From assembly GCA_900317515.1 (NCBI GenBank), contig ONHA01000010.1, forward strand, positions 1 through 64,000: DNA of 64,000 bases, given 5' to 3'. The notes below the pieces were generated by a model. That model was not told the DNA's origin. It saw nothing but the letters and a program-made list of their open reading frames with translations, and did not search any database. This document shows positions 16,777 through 24,079 of the stretch, piece after piece. The position numbers were made by a program, and so were the translations under genes. The DNA is from an uncultured Eubacteriales bacterium. GTDB lineage: Bacteria; Bacillota; Clostridia; Lachnospirales; Lachnospiraceae. Position 1 is the stretch's first letter. Every line of letters starts with the position of its first letter.

Positions 16777-18159
16777 TCAAATCGTTCCGTGCTTCTTCAG
16801 CGGGCGGTTTTCCTTCTTGGTGTAGAGCATCTCAAAAGCGCCGATCACGTATTTTCTCGTGTCAGCCTCCTCGATGACGGTGTCGACATAGCCTCTTGCA
16901 GCTGCCGAAGCGACATTGTTCTGAAGCTCTGCGAATTTCTTTGCAGCTTCTTTCTGGGCAGCACCCTCAGCGACGATCTTGGCTGCCTGTTTTGCATCCA
17001 TCGCGCCGATGGAAGCGTTCGGCCATGCGAAGACAACGTCCGCGCCGAGAGCTCTGGAGCCCATCATGACGTAAGCGCCGCCGAATACCTTGCCGGTCAC
17101 AAGAGTAACCTTCGGAACAGTGGCGTTTGCGTACGCATAGATCAGCTTGGAAGCCATGAACGGAAGCATCTTCTCGCACTTCTCGGTGCGGCCGTAAGCG
17201 GATGCGTTTGCGATCATGAACACCGGGATATTGAAGGAATCGCAGAGATTGATGAAGGAAGCCGCCTTCTTCGCGCCGCAGGCACATACGGTATCCTTTA
17301 CGCCGCGGTTTGCGACAGCACCGATCGTCTGGCCGTCAAGGCGCATGAAACCGGTCACCATGTTGGACGCATAATCCTTCTTCATCTCGCAGAACACACC
17401 GTTGTCGGCGATCTGCTCGAGAATCTTTGCGGCATCCTCGTTCAGAGTGGAGAGATTCGGGGTTGCGCGGTTTAAATCATCCGTGCAGGCGATGATCTCG
17501 CCGTCATCCTCGCAGTTCGCCGGAAGGAAGCCGACCAGCGCGCGGGCAGCGGCAAAAACCTCTTCCTCGGTTCCCGCAAAGTCAACATTGCCGGCCTTTG
17601 CCTGGAAAGCAGCCGTACGGTTGTCCATAACATCGGCGCTGTTGCCCTCGATGGCATCCGGGCTGTTCACGAAGAGCTTTGCCTTGTCGGTCATAAGGAC
17701 CAGGTCGGAAAGCGCAGGGATGAAGGAAAGTGCTCCGCCGCAGTTTCCTGCAACGATCGCGATCTGCGGGATCACGCCGGAAGCCGCGCTCATGGCTGCA
17801 TAGATGCTGCCGAGTGCGTCGAGCGCATCCGTGGATTCCTCAAGTCTCACGCCGTTAGAATCGAGAATACCGATAACCGGGGAGCCGGTCTTCGCCGCCA
17901 TCTCATAGAGACGGACGATTTTCTTTGCATGCATCTCGCCGATCGTTCCGCCGAGTACGGCTGCGTCCTGGCTGTAAACATACACCGGGCAGCCTTCGAT
18001 CGTTCCGAAGCCGGTGATGACGCCGTCAGATGCAGCAGCGTTTTCACTGAGGCAGAAATCGGTACTGCGTGCTTTCACGCCGGCTCCGATCGGAGCGAAG
18101 CTGTTTGCGTCAAGCAGGGATGCGATCCTTCTGCCTGCAGCATTTTGTGTATCACTCAT
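16777..18159 (-). CDS. acyl-CoA carboxyltransferase (12S/MmdA type) of the decarboxylase cluster
   Basis: A 460-residue protein of the crotonase-like carboxyltransferase family, with the two half-domains at about 30-250 and 265-440. Visible family segments are GTIGEMHAKKIVRLYEMA, IVAGNCGGALSFIPALSD and, in the second half, LVTGKVFGGAYVMMGSRALG with the oxyanion-hole glycines. Relatives transfer carboxyl groups between acyl-CoA (methylmalonyl-CoA, malonyl-CoA, glutaconyl-CoA) and biotin. It is shorter than the usual 500-515 residues, so the substrate is left open. It is the first gene of the cluster; GGAGG precedes its ATG. Confidence 0.85.
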   Translation of the reverse strand: MSDTQNAAGRRIASLLDANSFAPIGAGVKARSTDFCLSENAAASDGVITGFGTIEGCPVYVYSQDAAVLGGTIGEMHAKKIVRLYEMAAKTGSPVIGILDSNGVRLEESTDALDALGSIYAAMSAASGVIPQIAIVAGNCGGALSFIPALSDLVLMTDKAKLFVNSPDAIEGNSADVMDNRTAAFQAKAGNVDFAGTEEEVFAAARALVGFLPANCEDDGEIIACTDDLNRATPNLSTLNEDAAKILEQIADNGVFCEMKKDYASNMVTGFMRLDGQTIGAVANRGVKDTVCACGAKKAASFINLCDSFNIPVFMIANASAYGRTEKCEKMLPFMASKLIYAYANATVPKVTLVTGKVFGGAYVMMGSRALGADVVFAWPNASIGAMDAKQAAKIVAEGAAQKEAAKKFAELQNNVASAAARGYVDTVIEEADTRKYVIGAFEMLYTKKENRPLKKHGTI

Positions 18160-18195
18160 CTTTTGTCCTCCATTGATATGAAAGTCTTAATAGTA

Positions 18196-18231
18196 CTATT
18201 ATATAATAGCTCAAAATACCCTGTTTTTCAA
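18196..18231 (-). promoter_or_regulatory. promoter of the decarboxylase operon with a palindrome on the -10 box
   Basis: On the minus strand TTGAAA (18231-18226), a 17-base spacer and TATTAT (18208-18203) lie upstream of the carboxyltransferase gene. The -10 box is inside a perfect 14-bp palindrome CTATTATATAATAG (18196-18209), which could be a repressor site. Confidence 0.6.
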
Positions 18232-18296
18232 CTGCAATAAGCACCTGAAACACATAGATATTTTGTTAACTATCTTAATAAATATTTATCATTTTA

Positions 18297-18866
18297 TCAA
18301 ACATCGACCGAAATACCGGCCTCACTCTCCGCTTCCGCCTGAAAATCCGCCAGCTTGACCGGGCTGATCTCCGGAAGATCCTCCTTCGAGGAGACATCGA
18401 ACTGGCGAAGAAACTCTTCCGTGGTCCCGAAAAGGATCGGGCGTCCCGGAAGCGGGGCCCTTCCCAGCTCCTTCACAAGATCGTACTCGATCAGGCGGTT
18501 CACCGCATGGTCGGAATTGACACCGCGGATCCGCTCGATCTCCGGCTTGGTGACCGGCTGCTTGTAGGCGATCACCGACAGTGTCTCGAGAAGCGCCTCC
18601 GTGAGCGTCGGCTTCTTGGGCTGAATCTCAAGTTTTATGAGGATATCGTAAAACTCACGGCTCGTCGTCATCTGGAAGGCATCCTCGAGACGTATGATCC
18701 TGACGCCTCTCCCCTCCTCCTCACAGCGATGCATGAGAGTTTCCGCCGCCCGGTTGATGTCCGAAACCGGCAGATCAAGCGCCTTTGCCATGTTGACGGC
18801 CTTGACAGCTTTTCCCGTCGTAAAAAGCATGGCTTCGATTGCCGCGATCAGTTTATTTTCATCCAT
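18297..18866 (-). CDS. scpB: segregation and condensation protein B
   Basis: A 189-residue winged-helix protein that binds ScpA and SMC in the chromosome condensation complex. Typical segments are IEAMLFTTGKAV, ALLETLSVIAYKQPVTKPEIE and the second winged helix DLVKELGRAPLPGRPILFGTTEEFL. Length is normal for Firmicutes. It follows scpA directly, one base after its stop codon, so the two are coupled. Confidence 0.96.
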   Translation of the reverse strand: MDENKLIAAIEAMLFTTGKAVKAVNMAKALDLPVSDINRAAETLMHRCEEEGRGVRIIRLEDAFQMTTSREFYDILIKLEIQPKKPTLTEALLETLSVIAYKQPVTKPEIERIRGVNSDHAVNRLIEYDLVKELGRAPLPGRPILFGTTEEFLRQFDVSSKEDLPEISPVKLADFQAEAESEAGISVDV

Positions 18867-19661
18867 TTACGATGCTCCTTCAAAGTCGCTCTCGAGATCG
18901 ACCGACGCGATATCCGCGCCTTCGACGACGCGTATCAGGATATCTCCGGCGATCTCCTCCTGGCTTGCTTCAACGATTCCGTATTTCATGAGTTCAAGGA
19001 CCGCTAAAAATGTCACGATCGTGACGATGCGGTCATTGTCCGCAAGAAGGAGTTCCGCAAATGAAAAACTCCCGTGCTCCTTCGCAAAATCCGCGACAAA
19101 TATGACGCGGTCCGACAGTCTGACCTCTTCCTTTTTGATGGTCCCGAAGCTGCTTCGTATGGGGTCCACCCGGTCGGCCTGCCGGCGGATCACCGAGTTG
19201 AAGACCGCATGCAGCTTCTTTAAGGTCAGGTCCCCTATGAGTTCCGCGGGATCCGCCTTCGGGCGCCAGCTCTTCACCTCCGGCGGCGTCGTGTCCGGCT
19301 TATAGAGGTTCTTTCCGGCATTCTTCATGCGCTCCCTGAGTTCGTAGGACATGTATTTGTATGTCTTGTACTCGAGAAGACGGGCAACCAGGTCTGCCCT
19401 GGGGTCGATCTCTTCGCCTTCCTCGTCCACCTCGGCCGGGAGGAGCATTTTGCACTTGATCGCGATAAGCTCCGCCGCCATCACCATGAACTCGGACATG
19501 ACGGAGAGATCCTCACGGTCCATCTGCCGCACATAGTCAAGATACTGATCGGTGATCGTGACGATCGGGATGTCGAATATATTGACCTTGTTTTTCTCTA
19601 TTAAGTTGAGTAGAAGGTCCAGCGGCCCGTCATAGACGGGAAGCGCAACTTTAAGCTCCAT
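18867..19661 (-). CDS. scpA: segregation and condensation protein A
   Basis: A 264-residue kleisin that bridges SMC heads. The N-terminal signature YDGPLDLLLNLIEKNKVNIFDIPI binds the SMC neck, LIAIKCKMLLP follows, and the C-terminal winged helix (VVTFLAVLELMKYGIVEASQEE) binds the SMC cap. Located between the phosphoesterase gene and scpB, all leftward with short gaps; its own ribosome binding site (AAGGTACC) is weak, so coupling with the upstream gene is likely. Confidence 0.96.
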   Translation of the reverse strand: MELKVALPVYDGPLDLLLNLIEKNKVNIFDIPIVTITDQYLDYVRQMDREDLSVMSEFMVMAAELIAIKCKMLLPAEVDEEGEEIDPRADLVARLLEYKTYKYMSYELRERMKNAGKNLYKPDTTPPEVKSWRPKADPAELIGDLTLKKLHAVFNSVIRRQADRVDPIRSSFGTIKKEEVRLSDRVIFVADFAKEHGSFSFAELLLADNDRIVTIVTFLAVLELMKYGIVEASQEEIAGDILIRVVEGADIASVDLESDFEGAS

Positions 19662-19672
19662 TAAGGTACCTT

Positions 19673-20467
19673 TTATTCAGAAGGAAGTAAGTCTATGACT
19701 ACAAGTTCATGCGGATTGAATATCCGGATCGGTATCGAGTGATCGCCGAGTCCCGCGGACACGAACGCATGCCGATCACCCTGCTCATAGTGTCCCACAC
19801 CGTATTTTGGCAGGATATATCCGTAGGGCGAAAGCAGGGCTCTCCCGGAAAACGGCGAGCGAAGAAGCCCCCCGTGATAGTGACCGGAAAAAACAAGGTC
19901 GGCCCCCCACGAAAAATACGCATCCGTAAACTCCGGATTGTGGGCGATCAGAAGATTCAGCTTTTCATCATCCGGCGTTCCGAGGTTCTTTGCCAGATTT
20001 TTCGGTGATATACGGGGCTTCCGGAACTTTTTGTAGAGACGGAGCGGCAGGTCGAGCCCGAAGATGCGCATCTCCGTCCCTCTGACGGTGATGTCGCCAG
20101 CGGCATTGTTTAAAATGACAACCCCGCTCTCCTCCATGCCGCGCATAATATCCCCGTAGGCGCCCTTCCCGTGCTCCCCGGCAAGCCTCAGCCTTCGCTC
20201 ATGGTTGCCGTTCGCATAGAAGGTCGGCGCAATCTTCGGCAGAGCCTTCGCAAAATGAAGCCCTCTCTCATAAGACGCGTCAGGGTTCCCCATCACCATA
20301 TCCCCTGCCGAGATGATGAGATCCGGCACTTCCCGGCTTATGGCGTCAAGGAGATCCCTGTTGTCATTTCCGGTATCCGCGCTGTGCAGGTCCGTGACGA
20401 GAACCGCGGTGAGCGGCTCCCTTACTTTATGATGTTTTACCGTGTATCTGGTCGTGACAAAATGCAT
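19673..20467 (-). CDS. calcineurin-like metallophosphoesterase (YkuE type)
   Basis: A 264-residue metallophosphoesterase. The metal-binding blocks are seen in order: VTDLHSADTGN, ISAGDMVMGN, YANGNHERRL, LIAHNPEF and FSGHYHGG. There is no membrane anchor. Relatives of the YkuE/YaeI group act on phosphodiesters or UDP-linked lipids, but the substrate here is unknown. It begins about 20 bases beyond the rpsU terminator and continues into scpA, so it may be expressed by readthrough from the rpsU promoter. Confidence 0.85.
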   Translation of the reverse strand: MHFVTTRYTVKHHKVREPLTAVLVTDLHSADTGNDNRDLLDAISREVPDLIISAGDMVMGNPDASYERGLHFAKALPKIAPTFYANGNHERRLRLAGEHGKGAYGDIMRGMEESGVVILNNAAGDITVRGTEMRIFGLDLPLRLYKKFRKPRISPKNLAKNLGTPDDEKLNLLIAHNPEFTDAYFSWGADLVFSGHYHGGLLRSPFSGRALLSPYGYILPKYGVGHYEQGDRHAFVSAGLGDHSIPIRIFNPHELVVIDLLPSE

Positions 20468-20488
20468 GGCGTCCTTACAAACAAACTA

Positions 20489-20514
20489 AGTCCGCCGCAA
20501 AAGAGCGGCGGACT
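20489..20514 (-). terminator. rho-independent terminator after rpsU
   Basis: On the minus strand AGTCCGCCGC, a TCTTTT loop and GCGGCGGACT. The following tract TAGTTTGTTTG is only moderately T-rich, so some readthrough into the phosphoesterase-scpAB genes is likely. Confidence 0.75.
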
Positions 20515-20522
20515 CTCATCTT

Positions 20523-20699
20523 TTAATTATATTTTCTCTTGCGGGCTGCTTCGGATTTCTTTTTGCGGCGAACAGACGGCTTCTCGTAATGTTCACGCTT
20601 GCGGATCTCCTGCTGGATACCAGCCTTCGCACAGCTGCGCTTAAATCTTCTCAGCGCACTGTCAAGGGATTCGTTTTCCTTAACGATAATTCCTGCCAT
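20523..20699 (-). CDS. rpsU: 30S ribosomal protein S21
   Basis: A 58-residue basic protein read on the minus strand from ATG at 20699 to TAA at 20523. It begins [20 protein letters not shown] and continues with the conserved KREHYEKPS and a Lys/Arg-rich tail, which identifies S21. S21 joins the small subunit near the anti-Shine-Dalgarno region of 16S rRNA. GGGGGAGGTG lies upstream and a strong promoter is at 20771-20799. Confidence 0.97.
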   Translation of the reverse strand: MAGIIVKENESLDSALRRFKRSCAKAGIQQEIRKREHYEKPSVRRKKKSEAARKRKYN

Positions 20700-20770
20700 G
20701 GATTTGATTTCACCTCCCCCTTAAACCACTCGGGGCCATAATGTCGGCAGACCACTGCCGCAGTGCTTCT

Positions 20771-20799
20771 ATTATAGCGGTTTCTCTCCCGTACGTCAA
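20771..20799 (-). promoter_or_regulatory. rpsU promoter
   Basis: TTGACG (20799-20794), a 17-base spacer and TATAAT (20776-20771) on the minus strand form a near-consensus sigma-A promoter about 70 bases upstream of the rpsU ATG. Confidence 0.85.
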
Positions 20800-20834
20800 T
20801 TCATTTTCGCATTTTTTTACAAAAATGATGCAAT

Positions 20835-23465
20835 TTAGGAGAGCTGTCCGGCCAGCACTTCCTTCGCCTTAAGAAGCGCCTCTCCGATCTTCGCCGCATT
20901 CTTTCCGCCTGCCTGGGCCATGTTCGGACGGCCGCCGCCGCCACCGCCGACCACACGGGCTGCCTCGCGGATGATGTTGCCTGCGTGAGCGCCCTTCTTC
21001 ACGGCGCTGTCGGAGGCCATTACAAGAAGGTTCACCTTGTCCGCATTCTCGGATGCGAGAACGATGACGCAGTCGCCCAGCTTCTCCTTCAGGGAGTCGC
21101 CGAGCTCGCGGAGACCGTTCACATCGACGCCCTTTAAGGCCTTGGCAACAAAGGAAATGCCCTTCACATCCTCCGCATCGGAAGCTGCGTCGCCGAGGGA
21201 TTCCTGGGCAGCCTTTGCCTTCATGGACTCGATCTCGCTCTTTAAGGCGCGGATCTCGTTCTCCAGCTTTCTCGCGTGCTCGGCCGCATCCTTCGGAGTG
21301 CTCTTCAGAACGCCGGCTACCTCGAGCAGCGTATCCTCGATATTTCTGTAGTAAGCGAACACATTGGCACCGGTCAGCGCTTCGATTCGGCGGACGCCGG
21401 CAGCAACGCCGGACTCGCCGACGATCTTGAATGCCTGGATCTCTCCGGTATTGGCGACATGTGTGCCGCCGCAGAACTCCTTGGAGAAATCGCCCATGGA
21501 GACAACGCGGACCTTCTCGCCGTACTTCTCGCCGAAGAGGGCCATCGCGCCGGTCTTTCTGGCTTCATCGATCGTCATGACATCGGTGCGGACCGGAATG
21601 CTTCTGCGTATCTCCTCGTTGACGATATCCTCAACCTTTGCGATCTCCTCTTTGCTCATCGCCTTGAAGTGAACGAAGTCAAAACGGAGACGGTCCGGGG
21701 ATACATAGGAGCCCTTCTGGGCAACGTGGTCGCCGAGGACCAGCTTGAGGGCCTTCTGCAGAAGGTGCGTTCCGGAGTGGTTCTTCTCGGTGGCGAGACG
21801 TCCGGCCTCATCGACCTTGAGCGTGACCTTGTCGCCTGTCTTGATCATGCCCTTTGTGACAACGCCCATGTGAGCGACTTTGCCGCCGAGGAGCGGTTCT
21901 GTCTTCTCGACCTTGAATTCGGCATTATCCGTGCAGATGAAGCCCGTATCGCCTACCTGGCCGCCCATCGTTGCATAGAACGGTGTGATGTCGGTGATGA
22001 TCGTGCCGCGGCTGCCGTCAGCAAGCGCCTGCACCACCTCGCCGCGGTTTTCTTCCGTGACCTCGGTGGTCAGGATCTTAACCGTGCCCTGGTCGGTCAG
22101 ACGGTCGTAGCCTGTGAAGACCGACGTAACGGTCGGATCGAGTTCATCGTAGATCGTGAGCTCCTTGCCGCTGTAGTTGGTCGTCTTTCTCGCGCCGCGG
22201 GCTCTCTCCCGCTGCTCCTGCATGGCGGCCTTGAAGCCTTCCTCATCGACCTCGTAGCCTTTCTCCTTCAGGATCTCGGTGGTGAGGAGCAGGAATGCCT
22301 TGTCGCCGGAGAGGGTCTTTTCATTCTTCGCGGCCATCTCCTCCTCGAGCTCGCCGAGGATGCGGAGTCCCTGGTCGATCGTGCGGCCGAAGGTCTCCTC
22401 CTCCTTGTTCAGGACTTCGAGGATCATCACTTCATTTTCGCGAAGCTCCGGATAACCGTCCGCGGACGTCTCAATGACGGTCTTTGCAAGCTCCGCCATG
22501 AAGGCGCCTTCGATGCCGAGACGTCTTCCGGCCATGGCTGCGCGGCGGATGAGTCTTCTAAGGACATAGCCGCGGCCCTCGTTCGAGGGCATGATGCCGT
22601 CGGAGATCATGAATGTCGAAGCGCGGGCGTGGTCCGTGATCTTGCGGACATCGACATCCACGTTGTGCTCGACATGGTATTCCTTGTGAGCCAGACGGCA
22701 GACATGGTCGCGCAGAGCGCGGATCGTGTCGATGTCAAACATCGAGTCGACATCCTGAACCGCGACAGCCAGTCTCTCAAGGCCCATGCCGGTGTCGATA
22801 TTCTTCTGCTTCAGGGTCGTGTAGTTGCCCTTGCCGTCATTTTCAAACTGGGTGAAAACGTCGTTCCAGATCTCCATGAAGCGGTCGCCTTCGCCGCCCG
22901 GCTCCGTATCGGTCTCATCCGTCATGTATTTCTCGCCGCGGTCATAGTAGACCTCGCTGCAGGGGCCGCAGGGGCCTGCGCCGTGCTCCCAGAAGTTGTC
23001 CGCCTTGCCGAAACGGTAGATGCGGTTCTCCGGAATTCCGATCTCGTCGCGCCAGATGGCGAATGCCTCGTCGTCATTTTCATAGACCGACGGATAGAGG
23101 CGGTTCGGATCGAGGCCTACGACCTCGGTCAGGAACTCCCATGTCCAGTGGATCGCTTCGGTCTTGAAGTAATCGCCGAATGAGAAGTTGCCCAGCATCT
23201 CGAAGAATGTGCCGTGGCGCGCGGTATGGCCGACATTGTCGAGGTCGCCCGTGCGGATGCACTTCTGGCAGGTCGAAACTCTGCGTCTCGGCGGGATCTC
23301 CGCGCCCGTGAAATAGGGCTTTAAGGGAGCCATGCCCGCGTTTATGAGCAGAAGCGAATTATCGTTGTGGGGAACGAGCGAAAAAGATTTCATGACAAGA
23401 TGTCCCTTGGATTCCATGAAGTCCAGGAACATTTTTCTGAGTTCGTTTACACCGTATTTTTCCAA
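20835..23465 (-). CDS. alaS: alanine-tRNA ligase
   Basis: An 876-residue class II synthetase that charges tRNA-Ala. The catalytic domain begins with MEKYGVNELRKMFLDFMESKGH and includes the motif 2 region CQKCIRTGDLDNVGHTARHGTFFEM. The editing domain has the zinc-site motifs HSGTHLLQKAL and CGGTHVANTGEI, and the C-terminal region has the GGGGGGRPNMAQAGG signature. All three parts are intact and length is normal. It has its own structured leader (23481-23551) and a short gap to rnhA upstream. Confidence 0.98.
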   Translation of the reverse strand: MEKYGVNELRKMFLDFMESKGHLVMKSFSLVPHNDNSLLLINAGMAPLKPYFTGAEIPPRRRVSTCQKCIRTGDLDNVGHTARHGTFFEMLGNFSFGDYFKTEAIHWTWEFLTEVVGLDPNRLYPSVYENDDEAFAIWRDEIGIPENRIYRFGKADNFWEHGAGPCGPCSEVYYDRGEKYMTDETDTEPGGEGDRFMEIWNDVFTQFENDGKGNYTTLKQKNIDTGMGLERLAVAVQDVDSMFDIDTIRALRDHVCRLAHKEYHVEHNVDVDVRKITDHARASTFMISDGIMPSNEGRGYVLRRLIRRAAMAGRRLGIEGAFMAELAKTVIETSADGYPELRENEVMILEVLNKEEETFGRTIDQGLRILGELEEEMAAKNEKTLSGDKAFLLLTTEILKEKGYEVDEEGFKAAMQEQRERARGARKTTNYSGKELTIYDELDPTVTSVFTGYDRLTDQGTVKILTTEVTEENRGEVVQALADGSRGTIITDITPFYATMGGQVGDTGFICTDNAEFKVEKTEPLLGGKVAHMGVVTKGMIKTGDKVTLKVDEAGRLATEKNHSGTHLLQKALKLVLGDHVAQKGSYVSPDRLRFDFVHFKAMSKEEIAKVEDIVNEEIRRSIPVRTDVMTIDEARKTGAMALFGEKYGEKVRVVSMGDFSKEFCGGTHVANTGEIQAFKIVGESGVAAGVRRIEALTGANVFAYYRNIEDTLLEVAGVLKSTPKDAAEHARKLENEIRALKSEIESMKAKAAQESLGDAASDAEDVKGISFVAKALKGVDVNGLRELGDSLKEKLGDCVIVLASENADKVNLLVMASDSAVKKGAHAGNIIREAARVVGGGGGGRPNMAQAGGKNAAKIGEALLKAKEVLAGQLS

Positions 23466-23480
23466 AGTTCTAAGCCTCCA

Positions 23481-23551
23481 TTACAAAACTTGTAACTGTT
23501 CGGCGCCCTCATGAAGCAGCCGCGCGGCGGCTGCGAATGGGGGTGCCGAAC
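23481..23551 (-). promoter_or_regulatory. structured alaS leader with two hairpins
   Basis: On the minus strand the leader folds into a long hairpin (23551-23498): GTTCGGC with CCCCCAT pairs with ATGAGGG and GCCGAAC, capped by a GCAGCCGC/GCGGCTGC stem. A second small hairpin TTACAA-GTT-TTGTAA (23495-23481) ends just before the GGAGG site. It lacks the T-box sequence motifs. A TATTAT/TATATG-rich stretch at about 23565-23580 may hold the promoter. It could control alaS by attenuation or protein binding; the function is inferred from structure and place. Confidence 0.55.
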
Positions 23552-23602
23552 CGTCACCAAAACTTTACATATAATATCACTAAAAAATCAATTCCACAAG
23601 TA

Positions 23603-24067
23603 CTACATTTCCACTTTCATGGAATCAGCGGCTTTTGTGGCGAGTTTGTCACAGCGCTCATTTTCCGGATGGCCCGCATGTCCCTTCACCCAGTTCCAGG
23701 TGATCTCGTGGGGCTCAGCCGCGGCAACTAGTCTCTCCCAGAGGTCCCGGTTCAGAACCGGCTGTTTGTCGGCCTTCTTCCAGCCGTTTTTCACCCAGTT
23801 TTTCAGCCATCCCTTTTGAAATGCATTGATCACGTACTGTGAATCGGAGTAGACCTCCACGCGGCAGGGCCTCTTCAAATGTTCAAGCCCCGTGATGATC
23901 CCGAGAAGCTCCATCCGGTTGTTAGTCGTCTTCGGGAACCCTTTCGAGAGCTCCATCTCGTGCAGCTCGCCCTTTGAGTCGGTGTACTGAAGTACGACTC
24001 CGTAGCCGCCCGGCCCATCAGGGTTTCCTCTTGCCGAGCCGTCGGAAAACAGCTTTACATTCTGCAT
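23603..24067 (-). CDS. rnhA: ribonuclease HI
   Basis: A 154-residue RNase H that cuts RNA in RNA-DNA hybrids. The four catalytic acidic residues are seen in FSDGSARGNP, NNRMELLG, VYSDSQYV and NERCDKLA, and the basic handle region (KGWLKNWVKNGWKKADKQPV) is present. Length is typical. It starts 12 bases after the MutS-like gene and precedes alaS. Confidence 0.96.
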   Translation of the reverse strand: MQNVKLFSDGSARGNPDGPGGYGVVLQYTDSKGELHEMELSKGFPKTTNNRMELLGIITGLEHLKRPCRVEVYSDSQYVINAFQKGWLKNWVKNGWKKADKQPVLNRDLWERLVAAAEPHEITWNWVKGHAGHPENERCDKLATKAADSMKVEM

Positions 24068-24079
24068 ATTCGCCCTCCT

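Noticed and set aside
18266-18290. Rex-type redox operator TTGTTAA...TTAATAA upstream of the decarboxylase promoter
   Set aside because: The spacing is five instead of four and the second half-site has a mismatch; too weak to list.
21276-23183. A 635-codon plus-strand frame inside alaS
   Set aside because: Antisense to a complete, highly conserved gene; the composition is that of reverse-complement codons in GC-rich DNA.
23466-23602. T-box riboswitch upstream of alaS
   Set aside because: No AGGGTGGNACCGCG-type motif or specifier layout; the leader is too short.
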